This document shows, in pieces, positions 60,047 to 64,000 of a stretch of DNA of 64,000 nt. Position 1 is the stretch's first letter. Each line of letters opens with the position of its first letter. The notes below the pieces were generated by a model that was not told the DNA's origin, did not search any database, and was given only the letters and a program-made list of their open reading frames with translations. This DNA is from an uncultured Halieaceae bacterium. GTDB taxonomy: Bacteria; Pseudomonadota; Gammaproteobacteria; Pseudomonadales; Halieaceae. The DNA lies in assembly GCA_938074045.1 (NCBI GenBank), contig CALJGI010000028.1, forward strand, positions 1-64,000, given 5' to 3'. The position numbers were made by a program, and so were the translations under genes.

Positions 60047-60612
60047 GTAGCACCGACATGATGCGCGCGCGGCTGAAAAAGAATCGTCCCTCACGCCGCC
60101 ACAGAGCAAGACCACCCAAGCAACGCACAGCGTTGGGTCAGGCCTTTAGCGCCGCCAATCTGGGTTCTGCGATAGCCTTGCAGCAGTGTCGGAATTGCGA
60201 CGCCCGACAGTACCCGCCACGGGACGTCTGCCATCAATGCCTGGGCGATGATCTGGTCTGGCGGGATTGCTCCAGTAAGGGAAAACTACTGAGTGCCATC
60301 CCTCTTCACCACAGTCTGTGGGAGTATTTCAAACGTCGGCTCGATACCGCTCCCTGGCCCATAGCCAGCGTTCGTTTGGAGGAGGGTCCTATTGTTTTTG
60401 CCCATCTTCACCCACAGTCGCTGCTGGATGACGCAGGCAAGTGTCCCCCCGCGGACACTCCGGTGAAGGTCTTTAGCCACACCGACAGTTCACTCAATTC
60501 GGTGATGATTGCCGTATCAGCGAGCACAGACATAGCGTCGGCTACTGCCCGTACCGGAATAGCTGAAGCCATGGGATTAACCGAACCAGCGCTGCGGCCC
60601 GGAGGTATTTGA
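60043..60612 (+). CDS. DUF35 zinc-ribbon OB-fold protein (partner of the thiolase-like lyase)
   Basis: 189 residues. After a basic, disordered N-terminus (1-35) comes the rubredoxin-like zinc knuckle Cys 49-x2-Cys 52 and Cys 63-x2-Cys 66 (QQCRNCDARQYPPRDVCHQC), then an OB fold (about 70-150). Such DUF35 (OB-fold) domains bind Ltp2/thiolase-like proteins and complete their active site for acyl-CoA. The ATG overlaps the previous stop by ATGA, consistent with equal expression of both. Its longer basic head is unusual. Confidence 0.87.
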   Translation: MSSTDMMRARLKKNRPSRRHRARPPKQRTALGQAFSAANLGSAIALQQCRNCDARQYPPRDVCHQCLGDDLVWRDCSSKGKLLSAIPLHHSLWEYFKRRLDTAPWPIASVRLEEGPIVFAHLHPQSLLDDAGKCPPADTPVKVFSHTDSSLNSVMIAVSASTDIASATARTGIAEAMGLTEPALRPGGI

Positions 60613-60613
60613 T

Positions 60614-61348
60614 ATGGCACACCGCCATGAAACCATTATCGTAACAGGCGGCAGTACGGGCATAGGGCTGGCAATTTGTGAGCATTTCCTCAGCCAGGGG
60701 TGTGATGTCATCAACCTGTCCAGACGACCCGCTGAGCTGCAGGACAGTCGACTCCATAATATTGAGCTGGATCTATCGGATCGCAACGCAACCGCGGAGG
60801 TAGCGGCCGACGTGGCGCAACGCCATGAGGTGACTGGGCTGGTACACAATGCCGGTCTGATCCGGGCGGCAGAGCTGGAAGATGTTGCGCTGGAAGATCT
60901 CGACTACCTCACTCAGGTTCATATCGGTGCGGCTATTACGCTGAGCAAGGCTGTTATACCGCAGATGAAACAACGGGGATTTGGACGCATCGTGCTGATT
61001 ACCTCCCGGGCAGCGCTGGGTTTACAGACCCGAACCAATTACAGCGCCACCAAGGCCGGTATGATGGGCATGGCCCGCACCTGGGCACTGGAACTGGGGC
61101 CGCACGGAATCACCGTGAACACCGTAGCGCCGGGGCCTATTGCAGCGACCGAAATGTTTGAACGGGTGATTCCAGATGGCAGTCCAAAACTGGAAGAACT
61201 GGCGCGTAGCATTCCGGTCCGTCGGGTGGGTCTGCCCGATGATGTGGCCAGAGCCGTCGGTTTCCTGTGTGAACCAGACAATGGCTTCATCACAGGGCAG
61301 ACCTTGATGGTCTGTGGCGGTGCCAGTCTCGGTTCCATTGCATTGTAG
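60614..61348 (+). CDS. Short-chain dehydrogenase/reductase
   Basis: 244 residues, classical SDR. Cofactor motif VTGGSTGIGLAI (about 11-22), NAG in LVHNAGLIR, the catalytic Ser in VLITSRAALG and Tyr-x-x-x-Lys in NYSATKAGMMG. It resembles FabG-type and cis-diol dehydrogenases. One base separates it from the DUF35 gene. Given the Rieske dioxygenase next in the operon, cis-dihydrodiol dehydrogenation is an option, as is beta-hydroxyacyl-CoA oxidation after the lyase step. Confidence 0.87.
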   Translation: MAHRHETIIVTGGSTGIGLAICEHFLSQGCDVINLSRRPAELQDSRLHNIELDLSDRNATAEVAADVAQRHEVTGLVHNAGLIRAAELEDVALEDLDYLTQVHIGAAITLSKAVIPQMKQRGFGRIVLITSRAALGLQTRTNYSATKAGMMGMARTWALELGPHGITVNTVAPGPIAATEMFERVIPDGSPKLEELARSIPVRRVGLPDDVARAVGFLCEPDNGFITGQTLMVCGGASLGSIAL

Positions 61349-61373
61349 AGCCAATTGAGGGGTAAATGATGGT

Positions 61374-62687
61374 ATGAAAACCGACTTTGACTTCGAACAC
61401 CTGATACAGCCAACACGCATACATCGGGACTTGTACATCAACCCTGATTTATTCGAGCTGGAGATGGATCGGATTTGGGGTGCCGCCTGGATTTTTATCG
61501 GCCACGAATCCCAGGTGCCTGCCGCCGGCGATTATTACACCACGAACATCAATCACAATGTTCCGGTCGTCATGGTCCGTGACAAGAATGCCGCTGTCCA
61601 TGTGTTACACAATCGCTGCGCCCACAAGGGGGCAAAAATTGTGACGCAACGCTCGGGCAATGTCCGTGGTGCCTTCCGTTGCGCCTATCACGGCTGGACC
61701 TTCAAGCACGATGGCAGTCTGCTGAAAATTCCGAATAAAGAGGGTTATGACGATACCGGGTTTGATGTGTCCGACCCGATCAACAACCTGCAGAGCGTGG
61801 CACAAGTCGAGTGTTATCGCGGATTCGTTTTTGCCACCTTATCCAAACAGGCACCCGACCTGGTCTCCTGGCTGGGGGGAGCCATCGATTGTTTTGACAA
61901 CCTGTGTGATCGTGCCCCTGAAGGGGAAGTCGAGGTGGCCGGCGGAGTGCTGCGCTATGAGCACAATTGCAACTGGAAATTCATTATCGAGAATCTGAAT
62001 GACACCATGCACCCCATGGTCGTTCACCAGTCTGTGGTGCAGGCGGCGGAGGACTACATCAGCTCGCTCCCACCCGAAGCTGCCAAACAAAAGAGTGAGG
62101 CTGAAATCATTCTTCCCTTTGGGGCGAGTTACGAAAATTTCGAGCAATCCGGTATTACCGGCTTCCCCTATGGCCATCACTATGACGGCGGAAAGACCAG
62201 TATTCATGCGGACTATTCCGTATTCCCCGAATATCTCGCCGCAATGATCAGCGCGTATGGTGAAGCAAGAACACGTGAAATCTTCTCATTCAATACTCAT
62301 AACACCCTCTACTATCCATCACTGACCATCAAATGTGCCATTCAGAATATTCGTGTGATCCGACCGATAGCGGTAGATCGTTTTGTGGTTGAAACCTGGT
62401 CATTTCGCCTGAAGGGTGCACCTGACGAAATGTTGCAGCGCACGCTGCTCTATTCCCGCCTGATCAATTCCTCGGGCTCGATGGTAGGACCCGATGATTT
62501 GGAAGTTTACCGGCGCATTCAGGAGGGACTACCTTCAAATGCCAACCCCTGGGTGGAAATGCACCGCCAGTATGGCCGCGAGGAAATACATGATGATCGT
62601 GTCACAGGGGGTGGCACCAGCGATCTGGATATGCGGACCCAATACCAGGCGTGGAAACAGTACATGACCGGGGAGGCCTTCCGATGA
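61374..62687 (+). CDS. Rieske aromatic-ring hydroxylating dioxygenase, alpha subunit
   Basis: 437 residues. Rieske ligands Cys 82, His 84 (CAHKGA) and Cys 103, His 106 (CAYHGW). In the catalytic domain ENLNDTMHPMVVHQS (about 205-220) gives the bridging Asp and two His of the mononuclear iron site, with the third ligand expected near 360. The closest textbook relatives are benzoate/anthranilate-type alpha subunits. With the following beta subunit it forms an alpha3beta3 dioxygenase; its ferredoxin/reductase is not in the window. The start is the ATG at 61374, 25 bases after the SDR stop. Confidence 0.88.
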   Translation: MKTDFDFEHLIQPTRIHRDLYINPDLFELEMDRIWGAAWIFIGHESQVPAAGDYYTTNINHNVPVVMVRDKNAAVHVLHNRCAHKGAKIVTQRSGNVRGAFRCAYHGWTFKHDGSLLKIPNKEGYDDTGFDVSDPINNLQSVAQVECYRGFVFATLSKQAPDLVSWLGGAIDCFDNLCDRAPEGEVEVAGGVLRYEHNCNWKFIIENLNDTMHPMVVHQSVVQAAEDYISSLPPEAAKQKSEAEIILPFGASYENFEQSGITGFPYGHHYDGGKTSIHADYSVFPEYLAAMISAYGEARTREIFSFNTHNTLYYPSLTIKCAIQNIRVIRPIAVDRFVVETWSFRLKGAPDEMLQRTLLYSRLINSSGSMVGPDDLEVYRRIQEGLPSNANPWVEMHRQYGREEIHDDRVTGGGTSDLDMRTQYQAWKQYMTGEAFR

Positions 62688-63163
62688 ACTGGCAGGAGCA
62701 ACAAAAACTGGAGGATTTTCTCTATCTGGAAGCCTCTCTGCTGGACGATCCGGACCTGGAACGCTGGATCACCCTGTTCACAGAAGATGGTACCTACTGG
62801 ATGCCGGCCATGGAGAATCAGCAAGACCCGATCAATACTATCTCGCATTTCTATGACGACCGGGTAATGATGGAAATCCGGCGACGCAATTTTTCGCATC
62901 CCCGAGCCGCTTCCAAAGAAGCCGGTGTGAATTGTTCGCACGTGCTGGGGAACATTCGTGCGCAGGGCGAAGATGAGCGGGGTGACACCGTGGTGAGCGC
63001 AAATTTTCATGTGGTGATGTGGTACCGGGATGAGCAACGCGTATATGCGGGACGCTATATTTATCGTCTGGTCGAACATAAAAACAGCTATCTGATACGA
63101 CAAAAAAAGGTCGAACTGAGCAACCCCGAAGCGCCTCAACAATCGATAATAATCTACCTTTAA
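62684..63163 (+). CDS. Aromatic-ring hydroxylating dioxygenase, beta subunit
   Basis: 159 residues with the NTF2-like beta-subunit fold: QKLEDFLYLEASLLDDPDLERWITLFTEDGTYWMP and ISHFYDDRVMMEIRRRNF are standard. It supports the catalytic alpha subunit structurally. The ATG (62684) overlaps the alpha-subunit stop by four bases. Length and sequence match the BenB/AntB type. Forms the alpha3beta3 hexamer with the preceding product. Confidence 0.89.
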   Translation: MNWQEQQKLEDFLYLEASLLDDPDLERWITLFTEDGTYWMPAMENQQDPINTISHFYDDRVMMEIRRRNFSHPRAASKEAGVNCSHVLGNIRAQGEDERGDTVVSANFHVVMWYRDEQRVYAGRYIYRLVEHKNSYLIRQKKVELSNPEAPQQSIIIYL

Positions 63164-63186
63164 ACACTGGGAGCTAAAAAATAGCA

Positions 63187-63831
63187 ATGCGCGTCTACGA
63201 AGGTGAATCAATAACGCATGATCTACTGCATTTATTTGGTCGACACCCCGGTTTTATTGTGTCACTGGCATACCTGCTGCTCACCATGGGTGGAGTCTTC
63301 TACGGTTGGGCTTTTTTCAAACGCTTCGATGTTCCCTATTTACAAATCGCGGATTTTTCTGATCTATTGATCTCCGGTGTCCGCGAGCCAGTCTCACTCG
63401 TTTTGCTTGTGGGTGGACTGGCGGTAGGCTTCGGTTTTGATCGTATCATGCGCTACACCTATCAAATGCAGAAACTCTGGCGCTGTGAACCGCGCAGCTT
63501 GAAGCGATCGGCCATCATTATGTTCTGTTACACACCAAAATATCGCGTCAGCGTCGGTATCTGGATTATAGTGGCCTTTGTCGTCTACACCTGGATGTTT
63601 GTGGCCCTGTATGCAGGGTGGAAAAGTGCTCAAATTCGGGCGGGATTTGGTGACCCCATCCAACTGTATACCGGCGGGCAGACAAATCGTCCGGATCCCA
63701 CCCTGCTCATTGGTTCAACCCTCAACTACATCATCACCTACGACAATAGCAGTGGGCAATCAGTGATAACCCCGGTAGAGAGCGTCGATCGCATTTTACC
63801 CCTGTCCAGCGCTACGATTTTTGACGACTAG
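63187..63831 (+). CDS. Three-span membrane protein of unknown function
   Basis: 214 residues. Hydrophobic spans at about 25-47, 66-82 and 115-140. The region between spans 1 and 2, FDVPYLQIADFSDLLISGVREPVSL, resembles a recurring small-membrane-protein family without known role. Last gene of the operon, 23 bases after the beta subunit. Its stop overlaps the end of the convergent gene on the other strand. Function not known; the placement suggests it is carried along rather than part of the catalytic route. Confidence 0.7.
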   Translation: MRVYEGESITHDLLHLFGRHPGFIVSLAYLLLTMGGVFYGWAFFKRFDVPYLQIADFSDLLISGVREPVSLVLLVGGLAVGFGFDRIMRYTYQMQKLWRCEPRSLKRSAIIMFCYTPKYRVSVGIWIIVAFVVYTWMFVALYAGWKSAQIRAGFGDPIQLYTGGQTNRPDPTLLIGSTLNYIITYDNSSGQSVITPVESVDRILPLSSATIFDD

Positions 63832-64000
63832 TTGATTCCCTCGGCCGGTGCCAACTCACTGGAAAAATCCGGAATAAACAGGTTGCGGCCGTTCTGCTGA
63901 CTGACGGTCCCCGACCGGTTTAACATTTCCTCATTCTGCATAGCGCTGAGCGTTTCCATGTCATCGGGTGTATCGGCGAAAAAGCGTGTGCCATCCGTTA
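63828..64000 (-). CDS. C-terminal part of an unidentified gene, cut by the window edge
   Basis: Minus-strand frame open from base 64000 to a TAG at 63828-63830. The visible 56 residues read GTRFFADTPDDMETLSAM, then NEEMLNRSGTVSQQNGRNLF and end FSSELAPAEGIN. Composition and codon pattern look coding, but no family was recognised. It runs tail to tail with the membrane-protein gene, sharing bases with its stop codon. Confidence 0.6.
   Translation of the reverse strand, partial: TDGTRFFADTPDDMETLSAMQNEEMLNRSGTVSQQNGRNLFIPDFSSELAPAEGIN

Noticed and set aside
1..64000. CRISPR array, prophage, rRNA operon or replication origin
   Set aside because: No regularly spaced repeats, phage structural genes, rRNA sequence or DnaA-box clusters were seen.

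Overview
The window looks like chromosome of a heterotrophic, probably marine, gammaproteobacterium. This is inferred from gene content: TonB-dependent receptor, DUF1302/DUF1329 outer-membrane pair, RND exporter and many catabolic oxidoreductases. No rRNA, complete tRNA or ribosomal gene is present to fix the taxonomy. Nearly every gene is catabolic, transport or regulatory, so this is accessory catabolic DNA with several scars of mobile elements and decaying genes.

Layout. 0-0.3 kb: broken IS481-type transposase. 0.6-3.3 kb: two membrane proteins with repeated His-x-His segments and an EamA exporter. 3.3-9.6 kb (minus): a six-gene operon of FAA hydrolase, M20 amidohydrolase, NodB/PuuE-type deacetylase, HMGL-type acyltransferase, luciferase-like monooxygenase and an NpdG-type F420:NADP reductase, facing an AraC regulator. 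10.9-17.3 kb: two ketopantoate-reductase paralogues, a creatinase-like M24 protein, an MFS transporter, a RutA/SsuD-like monooxygenase and a MarR-type regulator. 17.4-19.8 kb: TonB-dependent receptor. 20.1-28.5 kb (minus): luciferase-like protein, cytosolic NMT1-type binding protein, a complete molybdenum hydroxylase (FAD, 2Fe-2S and Mo subunits, the last fused to a CoxG domain) and two metallo-beta-lactamase-fold hydrolases. Together 3.3-28.5 kb reads as uptake and oxidative/hydrolytic breakdown of a small, probably nitrogen-containing, cyclic compound; the substrate is unknown.

28.5-35.6 kb: Rieske protein, a phaC gene in decay, an MmyB-type XRE regulator, an alpha/beta hydrolase with its own SnoaL-like partner, then a GC-richer block (ABM protein, Tat-exported gluconate-dehydrogenase subunit-3-like protein, GMC oxidoreductase). 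35.6-39.3 kb is AT-richer and island-like: flavin monooxygenase, truncated small protein, the 3' part of a tRNA-Ser, a frameshifted sulfotransferase and two integron attC-like hairpins flanking a pair of tiny membrane-protein genes.

39.3-42.5 kb: second MmyB-type regulator facing a styrene-monooxygenase-like oxygenase and its flavin reductase, which carries a C-terminal MarR-like domain. 42.6-54 kb: LysR regulator, an alpha/beta hydrolase fused to a SnoaL domain (the same two domains are separate genes at 31.5-33.0 kb), an MBL hydrolase, a DUF1302-DUF1329-YCF48-RND envelope module and a TetR regulator. 54-56.5 kb: SDR and an exported sulfatase. 56.6-63.8 kb: truncated LysR, then an eight-gene operon (RidA-like, acyl-CoA ligase, Cys-less thiolase plus DUF35 partner resembling Ltp2-type aldolases, SDR, Rieske dioxygenase alpha and beta, membrane protein). 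The window ends inside an unidentified minus-strand gene.
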